In this document: piece after piece, positions 17,357 through 25,905 of the stretch
Layout: each line of letters starts with the position of its first letter
Numbering within the stretch: position 1 is the stretch's first letter
Source: Nocardioides guangzhouensis
GTDB taxonomy: Bacteria; Actinomycetota; Actinomycetes; Propionibacteriales; Nocardioidaceae
Direction: 5' to 3'
Length of the DNA stretch: 64,000 nt
Assembly (NCBI RefSeq): GCF_004519545.1
Contig: NZ_SDKM01000007.1
Span: 90,442-154,441, forward strand
Program-made: the position numbers and the translations under genes
The notes under the pieces: model-generated
The model's database searches: none
The model's input: only the letters and a program-made list of their open reading frames with translations
Told to the model about the DNA's origin: nothing

Positions 17357-18145
17357 TCAGCGGAAGTCGATCAGCAGCAGGTCGGAGTCGGAGGCGTCCT
17401 GCACCTCCGGGTCGACCACGACCGGCTCGAGGAGGTCGACCGGCTTCTCGTCGGCGACCGGCTTCCCGTGGTGGGCGCGGCCGTCGACGCCCTGCTCGCC
17501 GGGGTGCTCGTCGATGGAGTGCGGGGCCTGCCACGGGCGCTCGACGACGGTCGCCTTGTAGCAGCGGGCGACCCACGGCATCTGCATGCCGTCCGCCCCG
17601 CGGCCGTAGTCGGCGTACAGCGCGAGGGCCGCGGCCACCCGGCGGTCACACTCCTCCAGGGCGAGGCCGGAGAGCTCGGCGCGGACCAGCGTCTCCAGCG
17701 ACTCGTGGTTGACCGGCTCCCACCACCGCCACGACTGCTCGCTGACGAAGCCGAAGTGCGGGCAGAGGACCAGCGGGGAGGCCGGCTCGTCGCCGGCCAC
17801 CTCGGTGCCGAGGCAGCGGTCGAGCTTGCGGGCCCAGGGGATGCGCTGGTCGCGGTCGTTCCACACCAGGGCGAGGTGGCCACCGGGGCGGAGCACCCGG
17901 GCCACGTCGTCGAGGTCGTCGGGGAGGCCGCGGCTGGCGACCACCACGTCGACGGACCGGTCGGGGTAGGGGAGCCGCCCGCGCGTGGCCTGCGGGGTGG
18001 CCACGTCGTGGCCGGCCACGACCAGGGCGGCGGTCACCTCCGGGCTGCCGAGGGACACCACGGTGCGTGCACTGGCGCCGACCAGCCAGGCCACGGCCTC
18101 GGCGGGGAACGTGGGCCGGTCCTGCGGTGCCAGCGGGGTGTCCAT
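17357..18145 (-). CDS. Class I SAM-methyltransferase-like protein
   Basis: 262 residues from the ATG at 18145. The motifs PYPDRSVDVVVASRGL and VARVLRPGGHLALVWNDRD match the post-I and motif II/III parts of Methyltransf_11 proteins. However, motif I, normally the glycine-rich VLDLGCGTG, reads VVSLGSPEVTAALV, so the SAM loop is degenerate. The C-terminal ~50 residues are an acidic extension. It may have lost SAM binding or bind it unusually. It is divergent from the Fic-like gene at 18212. Confidence 0.65.
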   Translation of the reverse strand: MDTPLAPQDRPTFPAEAVAWLVGASARTVVSLGSPEVTAALVVAGHDVATPQATRGRLPYPDRSVDVVVASRGLPDDLDDVARVLRPGGHLALVWNDRDQRIPWARKLDRCLGTEVAGDEPASPLVLCPHFGFVSEQSWRWWEPVNHESLETLVRAELSGLALEECDRRVAAALALYADYGRGADGMQMPWVARCYKATVVERPWQAPHSIDEHPGEQGVDGRAHHGKPVADEKPVDLLEPVVVDPEVQDASDSDLLLIDFR

Positions 18146-18211
18146 TGCGTCGAGGCTACCTGCTGGGGTCGCGCGATCCGCGGCCATCCGCGCGTGCCAT
18201 CCTTCCCTCCC

Positions 18212-18961
18212 ATGAGCCCCGACTCCCGCGCCGACCAGAGCACCGACCCGCTCGGCCGGCTGGCCGCGCTCGAGGGCGTCCCGTCGGCGTACGCCGCGGC
18301 GCGCGACGGGGTCGACGCGCTGCTGCGCGACCGGGGCCTGCGGCGTACGTCGCCCGAGCAGACCGCGGAGTCCCTGCTGCTCGGCGCGTGGGCGTCCGCG
18401 CAGCTCGAGGGGTCCGCCTCGACGCTCGAGGAGGTCCGGGAGCGGGGCGGGGACGAGACCGCCCAGGCCGCGGTCCGGGTCTCCACCGAGATGCTCGCGC
18501 TGGTGCCGGCACTGTCGCGATCGCCGCTCCAGGCCTTCGCCCGGCTGCACGCGCTGGCCGGCACCGGGACGGTGCCCGATGACGAGCTGGGCCGGCCCCG
18601 TTCCGCGGCCGCCGCCGAGCGACTGCGCATGCTTGCCACCCGGCTCCTCGACGACACCGCGGCCCCGGCGATGCTGGTCGCCGCGGTGGTGCACGCCGAG
18701 CTCGCCGCGGGCGCGCCGTTCGCCTCGCACAACGGGATCGTGGCCCGGGCCGCCGAGCGCCTGGTGCTGGTGGCCCGCGGTGTCGACGAGAAGTCGCTGC
18801 TGGTGCCCGAGGAGGGGCACCGCCGGCTCCGGTCGGCGTACGAGTCGAACCTGCGGGCCTACGCGTCCGCGGCCGGCACGAGCGGGGTGCAGGCCTGGCT
18901 GCTCTACACCGCCGAGGCGTACACGCTGGCGGCGGAGGCGAGTCCGGCGCGGCCTTCGTGA
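18212..18961 (+). CDS. Fic-like fold protein lacking the catalytic histidine
   Basis: 249 residues, mostly helical. The segment HAELAAGAPFASHNGIVARA (about residues 174-193) aligns with the Fic motif HPFxxGNGRxxR but has Ala in place of the catalytic His and Ile in place of the first Arg, so AMP transfer is unlikely. EGSASTLEEV earlier resembles a Fic inhibitory or N-terminal helix. Position next to the HAD phosphatase matches the Rv3661/Rv3662c pair in M. tuberculosis. The start is the ATG at 18212; no good ribosome site is seen. Confidence 0.6.
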   Translation: MSPDSRADQSTDPLGRLAALEGVPSAYAAARDGVDALLRDRGLRRTSPEQTAESLLLGAWASAQLEGSASTLEEVRERGGDETAQAAVRVSTEMLALVPALSRSPLQAFARLHALAGTGTVPDDELGRPRSAAAAERLRMLATRLLDDTAAPAMLVAAVVHAELAAGAPFASHNGIVARAAERLVLVARGVDEKSLLVPEEGHRRLRSAYESNLRAYASAAGTSGVQAWLLYTAEAYTLAAEASPARPS

Positions 18962-18975
18962 CGGTGTCGTGAGGC

Positions 18976-19056
18976 GGTTCGAGACGGGCCTCGTTCCTCC
19001 TCAACCACCGGGTCTTCGGTGGTTGAGGAGCGAGCGCCAGCGAGCGTCTCGAAACC
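18976..19056. repeat. REP-like imperfect palindrome
   Basis: Two ~35-base arms face each other: GGTTCGAGACG...CCTCAACCACCG and CGGTGGTTGAGG...CGTCTCGAAACC. The central 12 bp of stem are perfect. Elements with this CGTCTCGAAACC end and an AGCGAGCG core look like the dispersed intergenic repeats of Nocardioides-type genomes (from memory, not checked here). It lies between convergent genes and may also stop transcription. Confidence 0.7.
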
Positions 19057-19182
19057 AGACCCGAGCCTCCCGACACCACCCGGACATGCGAACGGCACCC
19101 GATCAAACGGATGTGTGGCTCGGGTGCCGCCGCTGACACGTGAAACCTGACGGCTACCAGGCGTGCACTCTCGATTGCTGCC

Positions 19183-19276
19183 TCGGGAGGATCCCGATCT
19201 GACAGGCGCCCTGTAGGAAGGGTGGATCGCCGCGTGGGTACCCGGTTCACGTGCGGGTTCTGGAGTTGTTGACTCC
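19183..19276. other. Hairpin-dense intergenic stretch, possible structured RNA
   Basis: The 397-bp convergent gap 18962-19358 holds no gene. Besides the REP-like element it contains compact inverted repeats: TCGGGA-GGA-TCCCGA (19183-19197), ACAGG-CGC-CCTGT (19202-19214) and GGAGT-TGTTG-ACTCC (19262-19276). This could be a small RNA or a set of terminators. The M. tuberculosis 6C/B11 RNA lies near the homologue of the next gene, but the C-rich loops of that RNA are not seen here. Confidence 0.3.
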
Positions 19277-19358
19277 GTTTCTACGCCGGATGGACAGGCA
19301 ACTCAAGGCTTGACTTCCCGGCGTGTCCATGGGTCCGGCGTGTCCGTCCGGAGGGCGG

Positions 19359-20183
19359 TCAGACGGCCTGGTTGCGTCGCCGGATGTTGACCAGGATCGC
19401 TCCGCCGACGACCACGACCCCGCCGACGGCCAGTGCGGCGAGCGTGGGTTTCGCGGGTGGCAGGCGCATCCGCGAGCCGAGGGTCACCGGCCGCGCGAAG
19501 ACCAGCACCGGCCAGCCGTTCGTGGTCGCGACCCTGCGCAGCTCCTTGTCGGGGTTGACCGCGTGCGGGTGCCCGACCACCTCGAGCATGTGCAGGTCGG
19601 TGATGGAGTCGGAGTAGGCGTAGCTGCGGCTCAGGTCGTAGCCGTGCTCCTCGGCGAGCTCGAGGATCGCGTCGGCCTTCGCCTCGGCGTACGCGTAGTA
19701 CTCGATCTCGCCGGTGTACTTCCCGTCGCTGATCTCCATGCGCGTCGCCACCACCCGGTCGGCGCCGAGCATCTCGCCGATCGGCCCGACCACCTCGGCC
19801 CCGGACGTGGACACGATGACCACGTCGCGGCCGGCCAGGTGGTGCTCCTCGATCAGGCTGACCGCCTCGTCGTAGACGATCGGGTCGACGATGTTGTGCA
19901 GCGTGTCGGCGACGATGTCCTTGACCGTCGCGACGTCCCAGCCGGCGCACAGCTGCGACATGAACGCCCGCATCTTCTCCATCTGGTCGTGGTCCGCACC
20001 ACCGACGAGGTAGACGAACTGGGCGTAGGCGCTGCGCAGCACCGCACGCCGGGAGATGAGTCCCCCGGCCTGGAACGGCTTGCTGAACGCGAGCGTGCTC
20101 GACTTCGCGATGATGGTCTTGTCGAGGTCGAAGAACGCCGCCGTCCGCTGCCGCGCGGTGATGGGCGTCGCCATGGGCCCCAT
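19359..20183 (-). CDS. HAD-IB family phosphatase with C-terminal membrane anchor
   Basis: 274 residues. HAD motif I is FDLDKT (Asp19, Asp21), motif II is STS (125-127), motif III uses Lys169, and motif IV is SDSITD (191-196), so the catalytic set is complete for a SerB-like phosphatase. The C-terminus has one membrane helix (LAALAVGGVVVVGGAILV) followed by basic residues, which should tether it to the inner face of the membrane. Positional and architectural match to Rv3661. The substrate is unknown; phosphoserine is not established. Start ATG 20183 or 20174. Confidence 0.85.
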   Translation of the reverse strand: MGPMATPITARQRTAAFFDLDKTIIAKSSTLAFSKPFQAGGLISRRAVLRSAYAQFVYLVGGADHDQMEKMRAFMSQLCAGWDVATVKDIVADTLHNIVDPIVYDEAVSLIEEHHLAGRDVVIVSTSGAEVVGPIGEMLGADRVVATRMEISDGKYTGEIEYYAYAEAKADAILELAEEHGYDLSRSYAYSDSITDLHMLEVVGHPHAVNPDKELRRVATTNGWPVLVFARPVTLGSRMRLPPAKPTLAALAVGGVVVVGGAILVNIRRRNQAV

Positions 20184-20370
20184 CCTAGGTTGGCGGGACG
20201 TTGTCGGGCCGCTGCGACGGGCCGCGGGGCGCAGGTCGGCCGGGCGGGCGCTCCTACGTCATCCGTCCTAGTCCGCACTGCGTCTTCGGTGTGAGCCACT
20301 GGTCCGGTCCGGGTGCCACCCTGAGGCCGGGAGGTGGCATGCCCCGGTCCCTCACTGCGTCGGGAGCACC

Positions 20371-22035
20371 GTGAGCGTCGTCGGCACCGCGGTCAAGGAG
20401 ACCGGGGTCTCGCTGCGCACGGTGTTCACGAACACCGCCCTGCGCCGGGTCAACCTCGCCTTCGCCGGCTCGCTGATCGGGGACTGGGCCTACATCACCG
20501 CCATCGCGGTCTGGGCGTACGGCGTCGGCGGGGCGACGGTGGTCGCCGCGTGGGCCGTGGTCCGGATGCTGCTGGTGGCGCTGTTCACGCCGTTCGCCGC
20601 CACGCTGGTCGACCGGATGAGCCGCAAGGTGATCCTGGTGGCCAGCGACCTGGTCCGGCTGGTGCTGCTGGTGCTGGCCGCCGGCGCGATGACCCAGGAC
20701 CTGACCGCGGTCGTGTTCGTGCTGGCCGCCCTCGCCTCGATCATGGGGACGCCGTTCCGGCCGGCCATGCGCGCGCTCCTGCCCTCGCTGGTCTCCCGTC
20801 CCGAGGAGCTGACTGCGGCCAACGGCACCACCAGCACGCTGGAGAGCCTCGCCTTCTTCGTCGGTCCCGCGCTGGCCGGCCTGCTGCTGGCCACCACCGA
20901 CGTGGAGGTCGTGCTGCTGTTCGACGCGGCGACCTTCCTGTGGTCGGCGCTGTTGATCGCCGGCATCCGGCCGCACGTCCCAGTGACGAGCGCCGCCGAC
21001 GAGGAGGAGGCGGGGCCGGACGTCGCCGAGCCCGGATTCCTTCGCGAGACCGCCGAGGGCATCTCCTTCATCGCCCGGCACGCCGACCTGCGCATGGTGG
21101 TGCTGCTCTGCTGCGCCCAGACCGTGGTCGCGGGCGCGCACGCGGTGTTCGTGGTCACGATCGCCTTCGACCTGCTCGACCTCGGGGCGCCCGGCGTCGG
21201 CTACCTCGAGTCCGTGCTCGGCCTCGGCGCCCTCGCCGGCGGATTCCTCGCGTTGTCGCGGGCGTCGCGTCAGCGGCTGGCCACCGACTTCGCCTGGGGC
21301 GTCGTGCTCTGGTCGGTCCCGCTGGTGATCGTGGCGCTGGTGCCCTCGTTCGCCACCGCGGTGCTGGTGATGGCGATCCTGGGCCTCGCCAACCCGCTGG
21401 TCGACGTCAACCTCGACACCCTCCTCCAGCGGCTCACCCCGGACCGGCTGCTCGGCCGGGTGTTCGGGGCGCTGGAGTCCGCGGCGATCGGGACCATGGC
21501 GCTGGGCGCTGCCCTGATGCCGCTGCTCATGTCTCTGGTCGGGCTCCGCTGGGCGCTGGCTGGGCTCGGCCTCGCGGTCGGGGCTTGCGTGCTGCCGGCC
21601 CGGGCCCGCCTCATCAGCCTGGACACCCGGCTCCGGGCCCCGGCGGCCCTGGCGATCCTGCGCGGCATCCCGATGTTCAGCCCGCTGCCGAGCACCGTCC
21701 TCGAACGGCTGGCCCGGCAGGTGCGGGAAGTCGCGGTGCCGGCCGGCGGGACTGTCTTCAGCGAGGGCGACGTCGGCGACACCTTCTACCTGATCCAGTC
21801 CGGCGAGGTCGAGATCAGCCAGGCCGGGGCGCTGCTGCGCGTCGAGCTCGCCGGGGACCACTTCGGCGAGATCGCGCTGCTGCGCGACATCCCCCGGACC
21901 GCGTCGGCAGCGGCACGGGTCGACACGGTGCTCCTCGCCCTCGACCAGGACGTCTTCCTGGAGGCCGTCACCGGCAACCGGGACTCGGAGAGCGCGGCCG
22001 AGGCCATCGTCTCGAGGCGCCTCCTCGCGGCCTGA
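20371..22035 (+). CDS. MFS transporter fused to a cyclic-nucleotide-binding domain
   Basis: 554 residues. Residues ~20-410 form a 12-helix major-facilitator transporter of the MFS_3 (enterobactin-exporter-like) type, with the loop DRMSRK between helices 2 and 3. Residues ~425-545 form a cNMP domain whose cassette FGEIALLRDIPRTASAA keeps the Glu and Arg needed for cyclic-nucleotide phosphate. The GTG start has GGGAG six bases upstream. The cyclase gene follows after about 10 bp, so transport is probably gated by the nucleotide its neighbour makes. The substrate is unknown. Confidence 0.85.
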   Translation: MSVVGTAVKETGVSLRTVFTNTALRRVNLAFAGSLIGDWAYITAIAVWAYGVGGATVVAAWAVVRMLLVALFTPFAATLVDRMSRKVILVASDLVRLVLLVLAAGAMTQDLTAVVFVLAALASIMGTPFRPAMRALLPSLVSRPEELTAANGTTSTLESLAFFVGPALAGLLLATTDVEVVLLFDAATFLWSALLIAGIRPHVPVTSAADEEEAGPDVAEPGFLRETAEGISFIARHADLRMVVLLCCAQTVVAGAHAVFVVTIAFDLLDLGAPGVGYLESVLGLGALAGGFLALSRASRQRLATDFAWGVVLWSVPLVIVALVPSFATAVLVMAILGLANPLVDVNLDTLLQRLTPDRLLGRVFGALESAAIGTMALGAALMPLLMSLVGLRWALAGLGLAVGACVLPARARLISLDTRLRAPAALAILRGIPMFSPLPSTVLERLARQVREVAVPAGGTVFSEGDVGDTFYLIQSGEVEISQAGALLRVELAGDHFGEIALLRDIPRTASAAARVDTVLLALDQDVFLEAVTGNRDSESAAEAIVSRRLLAA

Positions 22036-22047
22036 CGGACGGTGCAC

Positions 22048-25000
22048 ATGGACTCGGCGGCGCGCTCGAACGGCCACGCGGCATACCTGCCCCGGATGCT
22101 GCCGCCCTGGGCGGAGGCCGAGCCAGGGCTCGCGCACCGGGAGGTCGACGGCACGCTGGTGCTGTTCGACATCAGCGGCTTCACCCGGCTGACCGAGCGG
22201 CTGTCACGCCAGGGCCGGGCCGGCGCCGAGGAGCTCAGCGGCGTCCTCGACGCGGTGTACGGCGTGCTGGTCGGCGCCGCCGAGGCCGAGGGTGCGGACC
22301 TGCTCAAGTGGGGCGGCGACGCGGTGCTGATGCTGTTCGAAGGCCGCGACCACCCGCTGCGCGCGGTCCGGGCCGCCCTGGGGATGCAGCGGGTGCTGGG
22401 CCGCGCCGGACGCCTGCGTACGTCGGTCGGCGAGGTGGTCCTGCGGGCGTCGAGCGGGGTCGACTCCGGCACCGTCCACCTCGTCCTCGCCGGCGACCCC
22501 GGCCGGCACCGGGAGCTGATCGTGCTCGGCCCGGTCGCCAGCAACGTCTGCCGGCTCGACGGCTCGGCCCGGGCGGGGCAGGTGGTCGTCGGCGAGGCCT
22601 GCGCCGCCCTGCTGCCGCCGGGAGCGAGCGGTCGTCGCGCCGGCCCCGGCCGTCTGGTCACCGGGGTCCCGCCGCAGCTGCTGGCCGACCCGCTGCCCGC
22701 GATGGTGCCCCGCGCGGACCCGGACGTGGTTGAGGTGCTGCTGCCGCCGCAGCTGCGGACCCACCTCGCCGACCGCGTGCACGAGCCCGAGCACCGGGCG
22801 GTCGCCGCCGCGTTCCTCCGCTTCGACGGCACCGACGAGCTGCTGTCGGAGCGCGGCCCCGCGGCCGTCGCGGAGGCGGTCGACGCCCTGGTGCGCACCG
22901 TCCAGGAGGCCGTCGGGACGCACGGCGCGTCGTTCCACGAGAGCGACGTCGACGTCGACGGCGGCAAGATCATGCTGGTCGCCGGCGCCCCGCTCAGCAC
23001 CGGCGACGACACCGACCACCTGCTGGCCGCGGTCCGCTCGGCGCTCGACCACCCCGGCGAGATCGCGGCCCGGGCCGGCCTCGCCCGCGGCCGGGTCTTC
23101 ACCGGTGACCTCGGGCCGCCGAGCCGACGCACGTACTCGGTCAAGGGCAACGCGGTGAACCTCGCCGCCCGCCTGGCGTCCCGCGCGACACCGGGCGAGC
23201 TGCTGGCCCCGGCCGAGGTGCTGGCCCGGGTCCGGCACTCCTACCGCACCGAACCACGGGAGCCGCAGCGGCTCAAGGGGCTGCGGCACCCGGTCGAGAC
23301 CGTGGCCGTGGTCGGCGCGGAGGAGCGGTCCGCAGCGCATGCCGTCGCGCCGCTGGAGGGCCGCGACGACGAGCTGGCCCGACTCACCGCGGCGGTGGCC
23401 GGCCTGACCGCGGGGAAGGCCGGGGGTGCGGTCGAGCTGGTCGGCGAGCCCGGCATCGGCAAGACCCGCCTGGTCGAGGAGGTGGTGACCCGGGCGGGGG
23501 AGCTCCCGTCCGGGGTGGTCGTGGTGACCGCCGGGGGCAGCCGCAGCGGTGCCCTGGCGCCGTACGGCACGGCCCGGCAGGTGCTGGCCGGCGCCGCCGG
23601 CCCGCCCGGCCCGGACGACCCGGCCGACCCCGCTGACCGGCTGCGGGAGCACGTACGCCGGGTGGCGCCGGACCTGGTCGAGCGGCTGTCGCTCCTCGGT
23701 GCTGTTCTCGGCGTCGAGCTGGCCGACGAGGGGGACACCGTCGACCTGCTCGACGAGCAGTTCCGGGTCGAGCTCGCGCAGCAGGCGGTGGTCGAGCTGC
23801 TCGGCGCCACGCTGCCCGGACCCGCGCTGATCGTGGTCGAGGACTCCCACCTGGTCGACCCCGCGAGCGCCGGTCTGCTCGACCGGATCGTGCGCGAGAC
23901 CGCGGCCCGCCCCTGGCTGGTGCTGAGCACCCGTCGGGACGGCTCCGACGGCTGGTCGTCGCCGGGCGAGCGGATCGACCTGGCCGCCCTCGATGCCGAC
24001 GCCGCCCGCCGCCTGGTCGAGGCGGCCACCCCTGGCCGGCCGTTGCCGCCCGCCGTCGTCGAGGTGGCGGTACGCCGGGCCGGCGGGCACCCGCTCTTCC
24101 TCCGCGAGCTGGCGCACGCCGCGGCCCGGGGGGCCGACGTCGAGGAGCCGCCGGAGTCGGTCGAGGAGCTGGTCGCCGTGCAGCTCGACGCGCTGCCCGG
24201 ACACGACCGGGCCCTGCTGCGCCGCGCGGCCGTGCTCGGCACCAGCTTCCCGGTGGCGCTGCTGGCCCGGCTGGCGAACCGCACCGACCCCGGCGTGACC
24301 GACGAGGCCCTCCGCGAGGCGCTCGGCGCGCTCCGCCCGTTCCTCATCGAGGAAGGCCCGGAGCGGCTGTCCTTCCGGCACGCCGTGCACCGCGAGGTCG
24401 CGTACGCCGGGCTGTCGTTCCGGACCCGGGCCTCGTTGCACGGCCGGGTGGCCGAGATGCTCGAGGAGGACGGGACCACTGCCCGCGAGCGTCCCGAGCT
24501 TCTGGCGCTGCACTACTTCGCCAGCGGCCGGTACGAACCGGCCTGGCGGCACGCCCGCCACGCCGGCCACCACGCCAACGAGCGCTACGCCCCGGCCGCC
24601 GCCGCCGAGGCCTTCGCCCGCGCCGCCGAGGCGGCCCGACGGGCGTCGCCGGTCGTGGGCGTCACCGAGCGCGGGCAGGACCTCGAGTCGCTCGGGGACG
24701 CGCTGTTCCTGTGCGGGCGGCCGGAGGCGGCCGACGAGGCGTACCACGAGGCGTACGTCGTGGCCCGCCCCCAGCGCACGGGTGGGGCGGAACTCATGCT
24801 CAAGCGCGCCAAGGTCGCGCAGCGGCTCGGCCGGCACTCGCTCGCGCTGCGCCGGCTGAGCATCGGCCTGTCCGGGCTGGAGGAGCAGGACGACGAGGCC
24901 GCGGCGTACCGCGCCCGCCTGCTGGCGCGGCGGGCCGCCGTCCTGATCAGCCAGGGGCGGTACCCGGCGGCAGGCGACGCCGCCCGGTCTGCGCTGACGG

Positions 25001-25905
25001 AGGCGACCGCCGCCGGCGAGCTCGACGCCCGTGCCCAGGCCCACCTCGTCCTGCACACGGTCCACATCTTCTCCGGTACCCCGGACGACGAGCACCACGG
25101 TGAGGCCGCGCTCCGGCTCTACGAGGAGCTCGGCGACCTCGGCGGGCAGGCGCACAGCCTCAACAACCTGGCGCTCCGCCGCCTGCTGGAAGGGCGGTGG
25201 ACGGAGTCCCTGGAGATGTTCGGTCGGGCGGCCGAGACGTTCCGGCGGGTGGGCGACTCCGCCGACGAGGCCAACGCGTCGTACAACCAGGCCGACCTGC
25301 TCAACAGGCAGGGCCGGTACGCCGAGGCGCTGGCGCTGCTCGAGGGCACGCTCCGGGTGGCCCGGGCCGTGGGCGACGAGGAGCTGGTCGCCCTGGTGCT
25401 CCGGGAGCAGGGCCGCGCCCTGGCCCGCGACGGCCGGGCGGAGGGCCCCGACCTGCTGGCCGAGGCGCGCACGCTGCTGGTCGACCTGGGCGAGCCGCAC
25501 GAGGTCACCGAGACCGACATCGCCCTCGGCGAGGCCCACCTGCTGGCCGGTCGGGCCGACGTGGCGCTCGGCACCGCCTCGTCCGCGGTGGAGGCGGCGC
25601 GGTCGATCGGCGCGGCCACCCTGTTGCCGTCGGGGCTCCGGGTTCGGGCGGCGGCCCTGGTCGAGCTCGGGAGACTCGCCGAGGCCGGCGACGCGCTGTC
25701 CGAGGGGCGGCGACTCAGCGAGTCGCCCGACCTCGCGCACGAGCGGGTGTTCCTCGAGCTGGTCGAGGCGCGGCTCGGAGTCCTGTCGGGCGCCGTCGCG
25801 GACGGCGACCCGGGGGACCGGATCGCAGGAGAGCTCGAGGCGCTCGGGGTGGTCCGGGTTCCGCTGCCCTGGCCGGTCGGAGGGGACTCAGCCGGTCACG
25901 GGTGA
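22048..25905 (+). CDS. Tandem class III nucleotide cyclase with AAA ATPase and TPR regions
   Basis: About 1285 residues, starting at ATG 22048 (GTG 22042 also possible). Cyclase domain 1 (~35-185) keeps both metal aspartates (FDISGFT, KWGGDAV) and the base-selecting Lys. Domain 2 (~240-400) has lost those but keeps the transition-state Asn and Arg in KGNAVNLAARL. Together they would make one composite active site. A STAND-like ATPase follows (Walker A GEPGIGKTRL near 470, Walker B LIVVEDSH near 597), then TPR-like repeats to the end. The order matches mammalian soluble adenylyl cyclase. Operon with the MFS-cNMP gene. Confidence 0.88.
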   Translation: MDSAARSNGHAAYLPRMLPPWAEAEPGLAHREVDGTLVLFDISGFTRLTERLSRQGRAGAEELSGVLDAVYGVLVGAAEAEGADLLKWGGDAVLMLFEGRDHPLRAVRAALGMQRVLGRAGRLRTSVGEVVLRASSGVDSGTVHLVLAGDPGRHRELIVLGPVASNVCRLDGSARAGQVVVGEACAALLPPGASGRRAGPGRLVTGVPPQLLADPLPAMVPRADPDVVEVLLPPQLRTHLADRVHEPEHRAVAAAFLRFDGTDELLSERGPAAVAEAVDALVRTVQEAVGTHGASFHESDVDVDGGKIMLVAGAPLSTGDDTDHLLAAVRSALDHPGEIAARAGLARGRVFTGDLGPPSRRTYSVKGNAVNLAARLASRATPGELLAPAEVLARVRHSYRTEPREPQRLKGLRHPVETVAVVGAEERSAAHAVAPLEGRDDELARLTAAVAGLTAGKAGGAVELVGEPGIGKTRLVEEVVTRAGELPSGVVVVTAGGSRSGALAPYGTARQVLAGAAGPPGPDDPADPADRLREHVRRVAPDLVERLSLLGAVLGVELADEGDTVDLLDEQFRVELAQQAVVELLGATLPGPALIVVEDSHLVDPASAGLLDRIVRETAARPWLVLSTRRDGSDGWSSPGERIDLAALDADAARRLVEAATPGRPLPPAVVEVAVRRAGGHPLFLRELAHAAARGADVEEPPESVEELVAVQLDALPGHDRALLRRAAVLGTSFPVALLARLANRTDPGVTDEALREALGALRPFLIEEGPERLSFRHAVHREVAYAGLSFRTRASLHGRVAEMLEEDGTTARERPELLALHYFASGRYEPAWRHARHAGHHANERYAPAAAAEAFARAAEAARRASPVVGVTERGQDLESLGDALFLCGRPEAADEAYHEAYVVARPQRTGGAELMLKRAKVAQRLGRHSLALRRLSIGLSGLEEQDDEAAAYRARLLARRAAVLISQGRYPAAGDAARSALTEATAAGELDARAQAHLVLHTVHIFSGTPDDEHHGEAALRLYEELGDLGGQAHSLNNLALRRLLEGRWTESLEMFGRAAETFRRVGDSADEANASYNQADLLNRQGRYAEALALLEGTLRVARAVGDEELVALVLREQGRALARDGRAEGPDLLAEARTLLVDLGEPHEVTETDIALGEAHLLAGRADVALGTASSAVEAARSIGAATLLPSGLRVRAAALVELGRLAEAGDALSEGRRLSESPDLAHERVFLELVEARLGVLSGAVADGDPGDRIAGELEALGVVRVPLPWPVGGDSAGHG

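Noticed and set aside
19139..19358. 6C RNA or a riboswitch in the convergent gap
   Set aside because: No C-rich loops of the 6C type and no recognisable riboswitch core; kept only as a hairpin-dense stretch.
22204..25740. 1178-codon open frame antisense to the cyclase gene
   Set aside because: Low-complexity Arg/Gly/Leu/Gln composition and no motifs; the plus-strand frame has clear cyclase, ATPase and TPR motifs.
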